NCBI RefSeq assembly: GCF_030412015.1
Contig: NZ_JASNRD010000023.1
Span: forward strand, 1 to 64,000
Reading direction: 5' to 3'
Length of the DNA: 64,000 bases
From: Massilia sp. YIM B02763
GTDB lineage: Bacteria > Pseudomonadota > Gammaproteobacteria > Burkholderiales > Burkholderiaceae_D
Positions 55,725-64,000 of this stretch are shown here, in pieces. The stretch's first letter is position 1. Each line of letters starts with the position of its first letter. A model generated the notes under the pieces. That model did not search any database and was not told the origin of the DNA. It saw nothing but the letters and a program-made list of their open reading frames with translations. The translations under genes and the position numbers were made by a program.

Positions 55725-56750
55725 GTGCAAATTGGTCCCTATACGCTGCGCAATAACGTGTTCGTCGCCCCGATGGCCGGGGTGACGGACCGGCCGTTCC
55801 GCCAGCTCTGCAAGCAGCTCGGCGCCGGCTACGCGGTGTCGGAAATGGCGGCGTCGAACCCGCGCCTGTGGGCCAGCGAAAAATCGGCGCGCCGCACCGA
55901 CCACGAAGGCGAGATGGAGCCCAAGGCCGTGCAAATCGCCGGCGCCGACCCGCACGACCTGGCCGAATGCGCCAAGTTCAACGTCGAGCGCGGCGCCCAG
56001 ATCATCGACATCAATATGGGCTGCCCGGTCAAGAAGGTCTGCAACAACTGGTGCGGCTCCGCGCTGCTGCAGCACGAAGACCTGGTGCAGCGCATCCTCG
56101 AATCCGTGGTGGGTGCCGTCGACGTGCCCGTCACGCTGAAGTTCCGCACCGGCTGGGACCGCGAAAACAAGAATGCCCTGACCATCGCCCGCATGGCCGA
56201 GCAGGCCGGCATCGCCATGCTGACGCTGCACGGCCGCACGCGCGCCGACGGCTACAAGGGCGACGCCGAGTACGACACGATCAAGGCGGTGAAGGCGGCC
56301 GTCTCGATTCCCGTCGTCGCCAACGGCGACATCACGACGCCGGAAAAGGCCAAGTTCGTGCTCGACTACACGGGCGCCGACGCCGTCATGATCGGCCGCG
56401 CCGCCCAGGGCCGTCCCTGGATCTGCCGCGAGATCGACCATTACCTGCGCACGGGCGAACTGCTGCCCGCGCCCCTGGTCGAGGAAGTGCGCGGCCTGAT
56501 GAACGAACACCTGCCTGCCCACTACGCGTTCTACGGCGAATTCCTGGGCGTGCGCACGGCGCGCAAGCACATCGGCTGGTATGTCGAGGACTTGCCGGGC
56601 GGCGAAGAATTCCGCCAGCGCATGAACCGGATGGAGTCGACCGCCGAGCAATTGGCGGCCGTGGATGAATTTTTCAAATCGCAACGCCAGTTCGGCGAGC
56701 GGTTACAATACCGGCCCGCACAAACGACCGACGAGCTGATCGCTGCCTGA
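55725..56750 (+). CDS. dusB: tRNA-dihydrouridine synthase B
   Basis: The 341-residue flavoenzyme reduces uridine to dihydrouridine in the tRNA D-loop. The TIM barrel starts NNVFVAPMAGVTDRPFRQL, with INMGCPVKKV containing the catalytic cysteine, and FRTGWD, HGRTRADGY, NGDI and GRAAQGRPW for FMN/substrate. Cysteines in CNNWCGSALL are extra. A GTG start fits the family. fis follows 78 bp later in the conserved dusB-fis order. Confidence 0.95.
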   Translation: MQIGPYTLRNNVFVAPMAGVTDRPFRQLCKQLGAGYAVSEMAASNPRLWASEKSARRTDHEGEMEPKAVQIAGADPHDLAECAKFNVERGAQIIDINMGCPVKKVCNNWCGSALLQHEDLVQRILESVVGAVDVPVTLKFRTGWDRENKNALTIARMAEQAGIAMLTLHGRTRADGYKGDAEYDTIKAVKAAVSIPVVANGDITTPEKAKFVLDYTGADAVMIGRAAQGRPWICREIDHYLRTGELLPAPLVEEVRGLMNEHLPAHYAFYGEFLGVRTARKHIGWYVEDLPGGEEFRQRMNRMESTAEQLAAVDEFFKSQRQFGERLQYRPAQTTDELIAA

Positions 56751-56828
56751 ACCCGCAGCAGAGAACAAGAAGAACATTCGGAGACGGACGCTGCCACAAG
56801 CAGCTTTTAACCAGGATAAAGCAGGAAA

Positions 56829-57062
56829 ATGAGCAAAGAAAGTATCCAGGAAGTCGTTCAGAAAAGCCTCGAAGACTATTTCAACGACCTGGGCGAGCAA
56901 AAACCGTCGAACATCTACGACATGATGCTCCTGACCGTCGAAAAACCGATCCTGCAAGTGGTGATGACGCGCGCCGAAGGCAACCAATCGCACGCGGCGC
57001 AGATGCTGGGCATCAACCGCAACACCCTGCGCAAGAAACTGCAGGAGCACGGGCTGCTCTAA
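56829..57062 (+). CDS. fis: Fis family nucleoid-associated DNA-binding protein
   Basis: The 77-residue protein ends in the Fis helix-turn-helix QSHAAQMLGINRNTLRKKLQ; the N-terminal helices SIQEVVQKSLEDYFNDLGE are typical of betaproteobacterial Fis. It is shorter than E. coli Fis (98). The dusB-fis operon is standard. An AGGAAA site is present. purH follows with its own spacing. Confidence 0.95.
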   Translation: MSKESIQEVVQKSLEDYFNDLGEQKPSNIYDMMLLTVEKPILQVVMTRAEGNQSHAAQMLGINRNTLRKKLQEHGLL

Positions 57063-57155
57063 GCCGCTGGCGGGAGGCCGCGGCGTGCCGGATCGCGTCG
57101 AACGCTGCCTCCTCGATGTCCGCGTTCAACCGAATTTTCATCAACAGGCACTCCC

Positions 57156-58742
57156 ATGATCAAACAAGCTCTCATCTCCGTCTCCGACAAGACCGGCGTG
57201 CTCGATTTCGCGCGCTCGCTGTCCGCGCTCGGCGTGAACATCCTGTCCACCGGCGGCACCGCCAAGCTGCTGCAGGATAACGGCGTGCCGGTGACCGAAG
57301 TCGCCGACTACACCGGTTTCCCGGAAATGCTGGACGGCCGCGTCAAGACGCTGCACCCGAAGGTCCACGGCGGCATCCTGGCCCGTCGCGACCTGCCGGA
57401 GCATGTCGCCAAACTGGAAGAGCACGGCATTCCGCAGATCGACATGGTGGTGGTCAACCTGTACCCGTTCCAGCAGACCGTGGCCAAGGAGCAGTGCTCG
57501 CTGGAAGACGCGATCGAGAACATCGACATCGGCGGCCCGACCATGCTGCGTTCGGCGGCCAAGAACCACCGCGACGTCGTCGTCATCGTCGACCCGGCCG
57601 ACTACGGTCCGGTGCTGGCCGAGATGAAGGGCACCGGCGAGGTGGCCGGCAACGTCGGCTACGACACCAAGTACCGCCTGGCCAAGAAAGTGTTCGCGCA
57701 CACCGCGCAATACGACAGCGCCATCACCAACTACCTCACCAGCCTGGGCGAGGACCGCGAGCACACCACCCGCGCCGCCTACCCGCAGACGCTGAACCTG
57801 CACTTCGAAAAAGTCCAGGACATGCGCTACGGCGAGAACCCGCACCAGAGCGCCGCGTTCTACCGCGACCTGGTCCCGGCCGCCGGCAGCCTGGCGAACT
57901 ACCGCCAGCTGCAGGGCAAGGAACTGTCGTACAACAACATCGCCGATGCCGACGCGGCCTGGGAATGCGTCAAATCGCTGGGTGGCTTCGAGCAGCCGGC
58001 CGGCTGCGTCATCATCAAGCACGCGAACCCGTGCGGCGTGGCGATCGGCGCCGATGCGCTGGACGCCTACCAGCGCGCGCTCAAGACCGACCCGACCTCG
58101 GCCTTCGGCGGCATCATCGCTTTCAACGTGCCGGTCGACGGCCGCGCCGCCGAAGCGATCGCCAAGCTGTTCGTTGAAGTCGTGATCGCTCCGGCATTTA
58201 CCGCCGAAGCGCTGACCATCATGGCGGCCAAGCAGAACGTGCGCCTGCTGGAAATCGCGCTTGGCGACGGCCAGAACCTGTTCGACGTCAAGCGCGTCGG
58301 CGGCGGCCTGCTGGTGCAATCGCCGGATGCGAAGGACGTGGCGCTGGCCGACCTGCGCGTCGTCAGCAAGAAGCAGCCGACCCCGCAGCAGCTGCAGGAC
58401 CTGATGTTCGCCTGGCGCGTGGCCAAGTACGTCAAGTCGAACGCCATCGTGTTCTGCGGCGGCGGCATGACCCTGGGCGTCGGCGCCGGCCAGATGAGCC
58501 GCATCGACTCCGCCCGCATCGCCTCGATCAAGGCCCAGAACGCGGGCCTGTCGCTGGCCGGTTCGGCGGTGGCGTCGGATGCTTTCTTCCCGTTCCGCGA
58601 CGGCCTGGACGTCGTCGTCGACGCGGGCGCGACCTGCGTGATCCATCCGGGCGGCTCGATGCGCGACCAGGAAGTGATCGACGCGGCGGACGAGCGCGGC
58701 GTGGTGATGCTCTATACTGGTACGCGCCACTTCCGTCATTGA
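57156..58742 (+). CDS. purH: AICAR transformylase / IMP cyclohydrolase
   Basis: The 528-residue bifunctional enzyme carries out the last two steps of IMP synthesis. The N-terminal cyclohydrolase starts ALISVSDKTGVLDFARSL and has STGGTAKLLQ and KTLHPKVHGGIL. The AICAR transformylase domain (about 205-528) contains QGKELSYNNI, IIKHANPCGVA and GAGQMSRIDS. The fis-purH neighbourhood is usual in Burkholderiales. Confidence 0.97.
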   Translation: MIKQALISVSDKTGVLDFARSLSALGVNILSTGGTAKLLQDNGVPVTEVADYTGFPEMLDGRVKTLHPKVHGGILARRDLPEHVAKLEEHGIPQIDMVVVNLYPFQQTVAKEQCSLEDAIENIDIGGPTMLRSAAKNHRDVVVIVDPADYGPVLAEMKGTGEVAGNVGYDTKYRLAKKVFAHTAQYDSAITNYLTSLGEDREHTTRAAYPQTLNLHFEKVQDMRYGENPHQSAAFYRDLVPAAGSLANYRQLQGKELSYNNIADADAAWECVKSLGGFEQPAGCVIIKHANPCGVAIGADALDAYQRALKTDPTSAFGGIIAFNVPVDGRAAEAIAKLFVEVVIAPAFTAEALTIMAAKQNVRLLEIALGDGQNLFDVKRVGGGLLVQSPDAKDVALADLRVVSKKQPTPQQLQDLMFAWRVAKYVKSNAIVFCGGGMTLGVGAGQMSRIDSARIASIKAQNAGLSLAGSAVASDAFFPFRDGLDVVVDAGATCVIHPGGSMRDQEVIDAADERGVVMLYTGTRHFRH

Positions 58743-58770
58743 TGTAGTTGCCGGCATAGCGCCGGTCACG

Positions 58771-58942
58771 GTAGGGTGGACGGCTCTGCCGTCCACGCGT
58801 TCAACATATGGCGCCGTATTCGTGAACGACGGATCGGATGGCACGTATCTTCGTGAACGACGGATCGGATGGCACGTATCTTCGTGAACGACGGATCGGA
58901 TGGCACGTATCACCGCGTGGACGGCGAAGCCGTCCACCCTAC
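58771..58942. repeat. Inverted repeat of the GTAGGGTGG family enclosing tandem repeats
   Basis: GTAGGGTGGACGGCTCTGCC (58771-58790) plus GTCCACGCG is mirrored at 58914-58942 by CGCGTGGACGGCGAAGCC plus GTCCACCCTAC. The arms are also palindromic in themselves. Between them lie three 31-bp tandem units. It separates purH and ruvC, which are on the same strand. Confidence 0.85.
58819..58911. repeat. Three identical 31-bp tandem repeats
   Basis: Units at 58819-58849, 58850-58880 and 58881-58911 are identical; each starts TTCGTGAACGACGGATCGGA. The identity suggests recent slippage or gene conversion. They lie within the inverted repeat 58771-58942. Confidence 0.92.
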
Positions 58943-58989
58943 GGCCAAGGCAACGATGTTGCCTCGGCCTGTGTTTTTAGACAGTATTT

Positions 58990-59018
58990 TTCCCACGAAA
59001 CACCTGCGCCGGTATAAC
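58990..59018 (+). promoter_or_regulatory. Possible promoter of ruvCAB
   Basis: TTCCCA (58990-58995) and TATAAC (59013-59018) are 17 bases apart; the ruvC ATG follows at 59027, giving a very short leader. No LexA box was seen by eye. Confidence 0.4.
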
Positions 59019-59026
59019 ATTCGATA

Positions 59027-59572
59027 ATGATTATCCTCGGCATCGACCCGGGCCTGCGCACGACGGGCTTCGGCGTCATCGAAAAGCAGGGCAACCGCCT
59101 GCGCTACATCGCTTCCGGCACCATCAAGACGGGCACGGAAGGGGCGCTGCCGCCGCGCCTGAAAGTGATCCTGGCGGGCGTCAGCGAAATCGTCGCGACC
59201 TACCAGCCGGCCTGCGCGGCCATCGAAAAAGTCTTCGTCAACGTCAATCCGCAATCCACGCTGCTGCTGGGCCAGGCGCGCGGCGCCGCCATCACGGCCC
59301 TCGTGGGCGCCGACCTGGACGTGGCCGAGTACACGCCCACCCAGGTCAAGCAGGCCGTCGTCGGCACGGGCAAGGCCGTCAAGGCGCAGGTGCAGGACAT
59401 GGTCGCGCGCCTGCTGAAGCTGCCGGGCTTGCCGGGCACGGACGCCGCCGACGCCCTCGGCATCGCGATCTGCCATGCCAACACCCATGACACGCTGGGC
59501 CTGGTCGGCGCGCTGGCGCCGGCCAATCCGAAGAAGCCGACGCTGCACATGAAGCGCGGCCGCCTGGTGTAA
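59027..59572 (+). CDS. ruvC: Holliday junction resolvase RuvC
   Basis: The 181-residue endonuclease resolves Holliday junctions. Catalytic acids are in ILGIDPGLRTTGFG (Asp6 or 7), AIEKVFVN, and GTDAADALGIAICH (two Asp). It is the first gene of ruvCAB. The C-terminal 20 residues are longer than in E. coli RuvC (173). Confidence 0.96.
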   Translation: MIILGIDPGLRTTGFGVIEKQGNRLRYIASGTIKTGTEGALPPRLKVILAGVSEIVATYQPACAAIEKVFVNVNPQSTLLLGQARGAAITALVGADLDVAEYTPTQVKQAVVGTGKAVKAQVQDMVARLLKLPGLPGTDAADALGIAICHANTHDTLGLVGALAPANPKKPTLHMKRGRLV

Positions 59573-59599
59573 CGCCATCCATCCATTGAAAGGTCACCG

Positions 59600-60178
59600 A
59601 TGATCGGTCGTCTGTCCGGAATCCTGTTGGAAAAGAATCCGCCGCAAGTCCTCGTCGATTGCAACGGCGTCGGCTACGAGGTCGATGTGCCGATGAGCAC
59701 GTTCTACAACCTGCCGCACACGGGCGAGAAGGTGACGCTGTTCATCCACTACGTGGTGCGCGAGGATGCGCACCTGCTGTTCGGCTTCGGCACGCACGGC
59801 GACCGCGCCGTGTTCCGCCAGCTGATCAAGATCACCGGCATCGGCGCGCGCATGGCGCTGTCGATCCTGTCCGGCATGACCGTGGCGGATCTCGCGCAGG
59901 CCGTCACGCTGCAGGAGGCGGGACGCCTCGTCAAGGTGCCGGGCATCGGCAAGAAGACGGCCGAGCGCCTGCTGCTGGAACTGAAGGGCAAGCTGGGCGC
60001 GGACATCGGCGTGGTCGGCGGCGCCCCGCGCGACGATGCCCAGGCAGACGTGCTCAATGCGCTGCTGGCTTTGGGGTATTCTGACAAGGAAGCGCTGATC
60101 GCCACCAAGAACATGCCGGCGGGTACCAGCGTGTCGGATGGCATCAAGCTGGCATTGAAGGCCCTTTCGAAAGCGTAA
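59600..60178 (+). CDS. ruvA: Holliday junction branch migration subunit RuvA
   Basis: The 192-residue protein binds the junction as a tetramer and recruits RuvB. The N-terminal OB-fold (MIGRLSGILLEKNPPQVLVD), two helix-hairpin-helix motifs (ITGIGARMAL, VPGIGKKTAERLLLEL) and the C-terminal RuvB-contacting domain (about 145-192) are present. It follows ruvC by 27 bp. Confidence 0.97.
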   Translation: MIGRLSGILLEKNPPQVLVDCNGVGYEVDVPMSTFYNLPHTGEKVTLFIHYVVREDAHLLFGFGTHGDRAVFRQLIKITGIGARMALSILSGMTVADLAQAVTLQEAGRLVKVPGIGKKTAERLLLELKGKLGADIGVVGGAPRDDAQADVLNALLALGYSDKEALIATKNMPAGTSVSDGIKLALKALSKA

Positions 60179-60183
60179 AACAC

Positions 60184-60275
60184 CACCGTCGTCCCCGCGC
60201 AGGCGGGGACCCAATTTTGCATACGCTGTCGCGACGCTTGAAACTTGGGTCCCTGCCTGCGCAGGGACGACGGTG
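60184..60275. repeat. Two-armed palindromic element, copy 3, inside ruvA-ruvB
   Basis: The left arm starts ACCGTCGTCCCCGCGCAGGC (60185) and the right arm ends CTGCGCAGGGACGACGGT (60274). The arms are inverted copies, each with its own hairpin (TCCCC with GGGGA; TCCCT with AGGGA). The centre begins CAATTTTGCAT as in copy 2. It fills nearly all of the gap between ruvA and ruvB, 15 bp before the ruvB ATG. Confidence 0.9.
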
Positions 60276-60289
60276 ATACGGAACTAGCA

Positions 60290-61357
60290 ATGAGCATCCA
60301 GACCGACAATTTCACCGAACAGCGCGTCATCGACGCCGCCCCCGCTTCGCCCAACGAAGAGGCGATCGAACGCGCGCTGCGGCCCAAGCATCTCGAAGAA
60401 TACGTCGGCCAGGAAAAGATCCGCGACCAGCTCGAGATCTTCATCCACGCCGCGCGCAAGCGCCAGGAAGCCCTCGACCACACGCTGCTGTTCGGTCCGC
60501 CGGGCCTGGGCAAGACGACGCTGGCGCACATCATCGCGCGCGAGATGGGCGTGAACCTGCGCCAGACCTCGGGCCCCGTGCTGGAGCGCCCGGGCGACCT
60601 GGCCGCGCTGCTGACGAACCTGGAGGCCAACGACGTCCTGTTCATCGACGAGATCCACCGCCTGTCGCCCGTGGTCGAGGAAATCCTGTACCCGGCGCTG
60701 GAGGACTACCAGATCGACATCATGATCGGCGAAGGCCCGGCCGCACGCTCCGTCAAACTGGACCTGCAGCCGTTCACCCTCGTCGGGGCCACCACGCGCG
60801 CCGGCATGCTGACTAATCCGCTGCGCGACCGCTTCGGCATCGTCGCGCGCCTGGAGTTCTACAACGTCGAGGAACTGACCAAGATCGTCGCCCGCAGCGC
60901 CGCGCTGCTCGACGCGCCCATCAACGAGGAGGGCGCGCGCGAAGTCGCCAAGCGCGCGCGCGGCACGCCGCGTATCGCCAACCGCCTGCTGCGCCGCGTG
61001 CGCGACTATGCGGAAGTGAAGGGCAACGGAGAAATCACCAAGGACATGGCCGACCGCGCGCTGCGCATGCTCGACGTCGACACGGTCGGCTTCGACGTGA
61101 TGGACCGCAAGCTGCTGGAAGCCGTGCTGTTCAAGTTCGCCGGTGGCCCCGTGGGCATCGGCAACCTGGCGGCGGCGATCGGCGAGGCGGCCGACACCAT
61201 CGAGGACGTGCTGGAACCGTATTTGATCCAGCAGGGCTATCTGCAGCGCACGCCGCGCGGCCGCATCGCCACGCCGCTCGCGTATAAACACTTCGGCGTC
61301 GCCGCGCCCCGCATCAGCCCGACTGGCGACTTGTGGGACAACCTGCCGCCGGGTTGA
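60290..61357 (+). CDS. ruvB: Holliday junction helicase RuvB
   Basis: The 355-residue AAA+ motor drives branch migration with RuvA. Walker A is FGPPGLGKTTLAH, Walker B is VLFIDEIHRL, sensor motifs include GATTRAGMLT and GTPRIANRLLRRVRD; a winged-helix domain ends the protein (PYLIQQGYLQRTPRGR). The ribosome binding site is weak (GGAACTAGCA). Confidence 0.97.
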   Translation: MSIQTDNFTEQRVIDAAPASPNEEAIERALRPKHLEEYVGQEKIRDQLEIFIHAARKRQEALDHTLLFGPPGLGKTTLAHIIAREMGVNLRQTSGPVLERPGDLAALLTNLEANDVLFIDEIHRLSPVVEEILYPALEDYQIDIMIGEGPAARSVKLDLQPFTLVGATTRAGMLTNPLRDRFGIVARLEFYNVEELTKIVARSAALLDAPINEEGAREVAKRARGTPRIANRLLRRVRDYAEVKGNGEITKDMADRALRMLDVDTVGFDVMDRKLLEAVLFKFAGGPVGIGNLAAAIGEAADTIEDVLEPYLIQQGYLQRTPRGRIATPLAYKHFGVAAPRISPTGDLWDNLPPG

Positions 61358-61362
61358 TCGCC

Positions 61363-61827
61363 ATGCAGATCTGGGTCGACGCCGACGCCTGTCCGGCCGT
61401 CATCAAGGACATCCTGTTCCGCGTGGCCGACCGGCTCGAGCTGCAGGTGACGCTGGTCGCGAACCAGCTGATCCGCGTGCCCGGTTCGCGCTTCATCCGC
61501 GCGCTGCAGGTGCCCAGCGGCGCCGACGTGGCCGATACGGAGATCGTCGAACGGCTGGCGCCGGGCGACCTGGTGATCACCGGCGACATCCCGCTGGCGG
61601 CACGCGTGCTGGAGAAGGGCGGCGACGCGCTGAACCCGCGCGGCGAGTTCTACACCAAGGACAATATTGCCCAGCAATTGACGATGCGCGCCTTCATGGA
61701 AGAACTGCGCAGCGGCGGCGTCGACACGGGCGGACCGGCCGCCTTCAGCCAGGCCGACCGCCAGCGCTTCGGCAATGCGCTGGACCGGCACCTGGCGCGC
61801 CGGCCGCGCCCGCGACCATCCGCATGA
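61363..61827 (+). CDS. YaiI/YqxD family protein (DUF188, UPF0178)
   Basis: The 154-residue protein starts MQIWVDADACPAVIKDILF and has ERLAPGDLVITGDIPLA and the GEFYTKDNI motif of the DUF188 family. These proteins have a PIN-like nuclease fold with conserved acids, but function is unproven. It begins 5 bp after ruvB. Confidence 0.92.
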   Translation: MQIWVDADACPAVIKDILFRVADRLELQVTLVANQLIRVPGSRFIRALQVPSGADVADTEIVERLAPGDLVITGDIPLAARVLEKGGDALNPRGEFYTKDNIAQQLTMRAFMEELRSGGVDTGGPAAFSQADRQRFGNALDRHLARRPRPRPSA

Positions 61828-61831
61828 TATC

Positions 61832-61916
61832 CGTCGTCCCGGCGCAGGCCGGGACCCAATTCATGCGCAAGCCGGCAGCGTATCGAACTTGGGTCCCGGC
61901 CTGCGCCGGGACGACG
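61832..61916. repeat. Two-armed palindromic element, copy 4
   Basis: The left arm starts CGTCGTCCCGGCGCAGGCCG (61832) and the right arm ends GGCCTGCGCCGGGACGACG (61916). The arms are near-perfect inverted copies, each folding alone (TCCCGG with CCGGGA). The centre begins CAATTCATGC. It lies between convergent genes. Confidence 0.9.
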
Positions 61917-61933
61917 AGCCACGATCAGCAGCG

Positions 61934-62377
61934 TTACTCCTGACGCAGCCACATCTGCGAGCGGCCCAGCATCGGCATGCCGATGTAGCCGCGCACTTCC
62001 AGCTTCTTGCCGCCGTCGCGCACGGTCAGCTTGCTCTTGTAGACCTTGCCGTTCTTCGGGTCGAGGATCTGGCCGCCGTTGTATTCGTCGCCGTCCTTCT
62101 TGAGCCCCTCCAGGATCGTCATGCCGACGATCGGCTGGTCCTTGCGCGCATCCGTGCACAGCACGCATTTCGGGTTCTGGTCTTCTTCCGGCGTGCGGAA
62201 CAGTTTTTCGATCTTGCCCTGCAAGACGCCGCCGTTCTCGGTGATGCGGATCAGGGCGCTCGGCTTGCCGGAGGCGTCGTCGATGCTCTTCCACAGGCCG
62301 GCAGGGGAGTCCTGGGCGAAGGCGAGCGGGGCGGCGAAGGCGGCGGCAAGCAGGGAAGCGGTAACGAAGGTGCGCAT
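61934..62377 (-). CDS. DUF2147 family exported protein
   Basis: The 147-residue protein has a signal peptide (residues 1-20, ending PLAFAQ) and the DUF2147 features GLWKSIDDASGKPSALIRI, GKIEKLF, CVLCTDARKDQPIVGM, GGQILDPKNGKVYKSK and LEVRGYIGMPMLGRSQ. The domain is a lipocalin-like beta-barrel. Role unknown. The GGAG site supports the ATG at 62377 over that at 62389. Confidence 0.9.
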   Translation of the reverse strand: MRTFVTASLLAAAFAAPLAFAQDSPAGLWKSIDDASGKPSALIRITENGGVLQGKIEKLFRTPEEDQNPKCVLCTDARKDQPIVGMTILEGLKKDGDEYNGGQILDPKNGKVYKSKLTVRDGGKKLEVRGYIGMPMLGRSQMWLRQE

Positions 62378-62459
62378 GGCGGTCTCCAATGACGTTGTTG
62401 TGGCGCCAGTGTAGCAAATCGAACGGTCGTTCGCTTAACTTCCTCCGGCGCCCGTCACC

Positions 62460-63932
62460 TCAGGCTTCCTGGCGGAACACCGGCGGCGCGACCGGCCGCG
62501 CCAGCGCTTCCTTGCCGCCGAACGTCTTCGGCATGTCGTAGCGCAGGCCGGCGGCTTCCCAGCGGCGCAGGAATTCCTCGATCACCTCGGGGTGGCTGCC
62601 CAGGTGCAGGCGCACGAACGGCACCTGCGCCGTCTGGTTGAACAGCGAGGCCGATACCAGCGTGCCGGTGGCGAAGAACAAATCGTCGCGGAAGCGGTCG
62701 ATGCCGCCGTCGGTCTGCTGGTACACGGGCGGGATCTCGATCAGCATGTACGAGGTCGACGGGCCGGCGCAGATGCCGGCCGCCTGCCAGCCCATGCGTT
62801 CCAGCAGGCAAGTGCGCACCAGGTCCTTCTGGCGGGTGTAGAACAGGCCCGTCTCGATGGTCCAGTCGGCCGCTTCCGGCGTGGCCAGCCAGGCGCACAT
62901 GAGCTCGGCGTTATGGGTATTCGTGTGGTAGCGGTTGATCCACGATTCGCGGCTCAGCTGGCGCAGCATCGTCGGCGACGTGGTGATGGCGGCGACGCCC
63001 ATCGTATTGCACGAGAACTGCTTGCCGAACGGACGCGTGGCCACCCAGCGCCCGAACATGCCGGAACGGACCAGGTCGTTGTCGCCGCCGTTGACGTCGA
63101 AGGCGTCGAGCACGGCTTTCAGGTGGTTCACGACGGGCACGCGCGGGTCGTGCACGCAGTAGTAGGCATCGTCCAGCAGCAGGTGGCCGCCCTGGTCGGC
63201 GACCAGCGCCAGCAGGTATTGCGTCACCTCGACCGGCCACTGCATGCCGGTCGGGTTGTGCTGCGGGTTGCTCACGGTCATGGCGATGCGGCGGTTGCCG
63301 TCGGCCAGGGTGGCGCGCACGATGCGGTCCCATTCGCCCAGGTCGGGCAGCCAGCCGTTCTTCGGCCCCAGCGGCAGGAACACGATCTCGAAGCCGACGT
63401 CCTTGAAGATGCCGCGGTAGTCCCAGGAGGGCGTCGGCACCAGCGCCACGGGCGTCTTGCCGGGGAACTGTTCCTTGGAGTGGCGCAGCGCCACCTTCGC
63501 CATGTCGTACATCGCCATGCGGGTCGTCATCGCCAGGCAGCCGACGTCGATGTCCAGGCCGGCGGCCGGCTTGCGCTGGCCCAGGTGGTGTTCGTTCACG
63601 ATCAGGCGGCGCATGAAGTTGCGGTGGCGCTGGATGCCGTAGCCGGATTCGGCATAGCCCATGTCGCTGCGCTCGAACTGGAAGGCGTTGATGAATTCGA
63701 GGAACTTGGGGCTGACGCCGTTCCAGTGCTCGCCTTTCACCGCGTACAGCACGGGCCCGTGCGGCGCCCCGGCCTGCATGTAGGCGTGGTACAGCACCTG
63801 TTCGGGCGAGCATTGGCGCATTTCCTCGGAATCGTTGTGCAGGTGGTCCGCGGCCGCCTTGATGTGGCTGCGCAGGTGCGGCGTGTAGGTCGGGACCGTG
63901 GGGCGTTCGAGGGCTTGGCTGAGTTGCGTCAT
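62460..63932 (-). CDS. PLP-dependent aminotransferase, class I/II fold
   Basis: The 490-residue protein has the fold-type I signatures SNPQHNPTG (PLP-binding Asn) and LLLDDAYYC (Asp, Tyr). The Schiff-base lysine is probably Lys304 in RPFGKQFSCNTMGVAA; where the family has GxRxG after the lysine this protein has GVAAI, so the usual Arg is absent. It is about 90 residues longer than typical class I aminotransferases, with an N-terminal extension of about 75 residues. Substrate unknown. A CGGAG site precedes the ATG. No biosynthetic partner is visible within the window. Confidence 0.8.
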   Translation of the reverse strand: MTQLSQALERPTVPTYTPHLRSHIKAAADHLHNDSEEMRQCSPEQVLYHAYMQAGAPHGPVLYAVKGEHWNGVSPKFLEFINAFQFERSDMGYAESGYGIQRHRNFMRRLIVNEHHLGQRKPAAGLDIDVGCLAMTTRMAMYDMAKVALRHSKEQFPGKTPVALVPTPSWDYRGIFKDVGFEIVFLPLGPKNGWLPDLGEWDRIVRATLADGNRRIAMTVSNPQHNPTGMQWPVEVTQYLLALVADQGGHLLLDDAYYCVHDPRVPVVNHLKAVLDAFDVNGGDNDLVRSGMFGRWVATRPFGKQFSCNTMGVAAITTSPTMLRQLSRESWINRYHTNTHNAELMCAWLATPEAADWTIETGLFYTRQKDLVRTCLLERMGWQAAGICAGPSTSYMLIEIPPVYQQTDGGIDRFRDDLFFATGTLVSASLFNQTAQVPFVRLHLGSHPEVIEEFLRRWEAAGLRYDMPKTFGGKEALARPVAPPVFRQEA

Positions 63933-64000
63933 GGGTGTCTCCGAATGGACATGTCGGGAAAAACTTTACCCAGTGTAATTAATTGGTTTCGGAACAGACG

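Overview
The window reads as a stretch of chromosome from a high-GC betaproteobacterium, most probably an Oxalobacteraceae member close to Massilia, Telluria or Duganella. The reasons are the very GC-rich third codon positions, a DUF3567 protein (a betaproteobacterial family), the argC-bactofilin-erpA and M23 peptidase/tyrS blocks, and a LysM protein beside def-fmt and dprA as is usual in Burkholderiales. The genus is inferred from gene content, not from a marker gene. No rRNA, tRNA, CRISPR array, insertion sequence or prophage was recognised.

Layout. 0-4.9 kb: cell-elongation operon mreC(end)-mreD-mrdA-rodA-rlpA. 4.9-10.5 kb, minus strand: argS, a SPOR protein, dsbA, birA, coaX and a second SPOR protein, apparently one transcript. 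10.6-16.5 kb: rsmB, a DUF4390 protein, an NtrY-like kinase, a short Fis-type response regulator and a CobW-like miniature protein. 16.7-23.2 kb: DUF3567, a class II amidotransferase, a degenerate EAL-HDOD protein, and metH on the minus strand. 23.5-31.6 kb: BrnA-like protein, fmt-def (minus), LysM protein, dprA, smg, topB. 31.7-41.9 kb: orphan addiction-module protein, ABC permease/M1 peptidase fusion with its ATPase, an unknown gene, coq7, OsmC protein, a second ABC-2 exporter pair and a secreted hydrolase. 42.0-46.3 kb: rplM-rpsI, SDR enzyme, argC, bactofilin, erpA. 46.3-49.7 kb: accessory segment with a nitroreductase, a LysR regulator and two short lower-GC genes, one resembling immunity protein Imm63, bracketed by related short repeats. 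49.7-57.1 kb: anmK, M23 peptidase, tyrS, dtd, PEBP-like protein, histidine phosphatase, dusB, fis. 57.2-63.9 kb: purH, ruvC-ruvA-ruvB, a YaiI-type protein, DUF2147 protein and a PLP-dependent aminotransferase.

Most of the window is housekeeping: wall synthesis and recycling (mre/mrd/rod, rlpA, anmK, M23, SPOR proteins, bactofilin), translation (argS, tyrS, dtd, fmt, def, rsmB, dusB, rplM, rpsI), and DNA processing (dprA, topB, ruvABC, fis). The interesting material lies in and between these genes: a family of two-armed palindromic elements whose hairpin stems differ but keep pairing (four copies), a second palindromic family around GTAGGGTGG (five copies, one enclosing three 31-bp tandem repeats), the bracketed orphan-immunity segment, a ribosome-binding-site-bearing 12-bp tandem repeat before dprA, and a hairpin plus structured spacer separating a kinase from its regulator.
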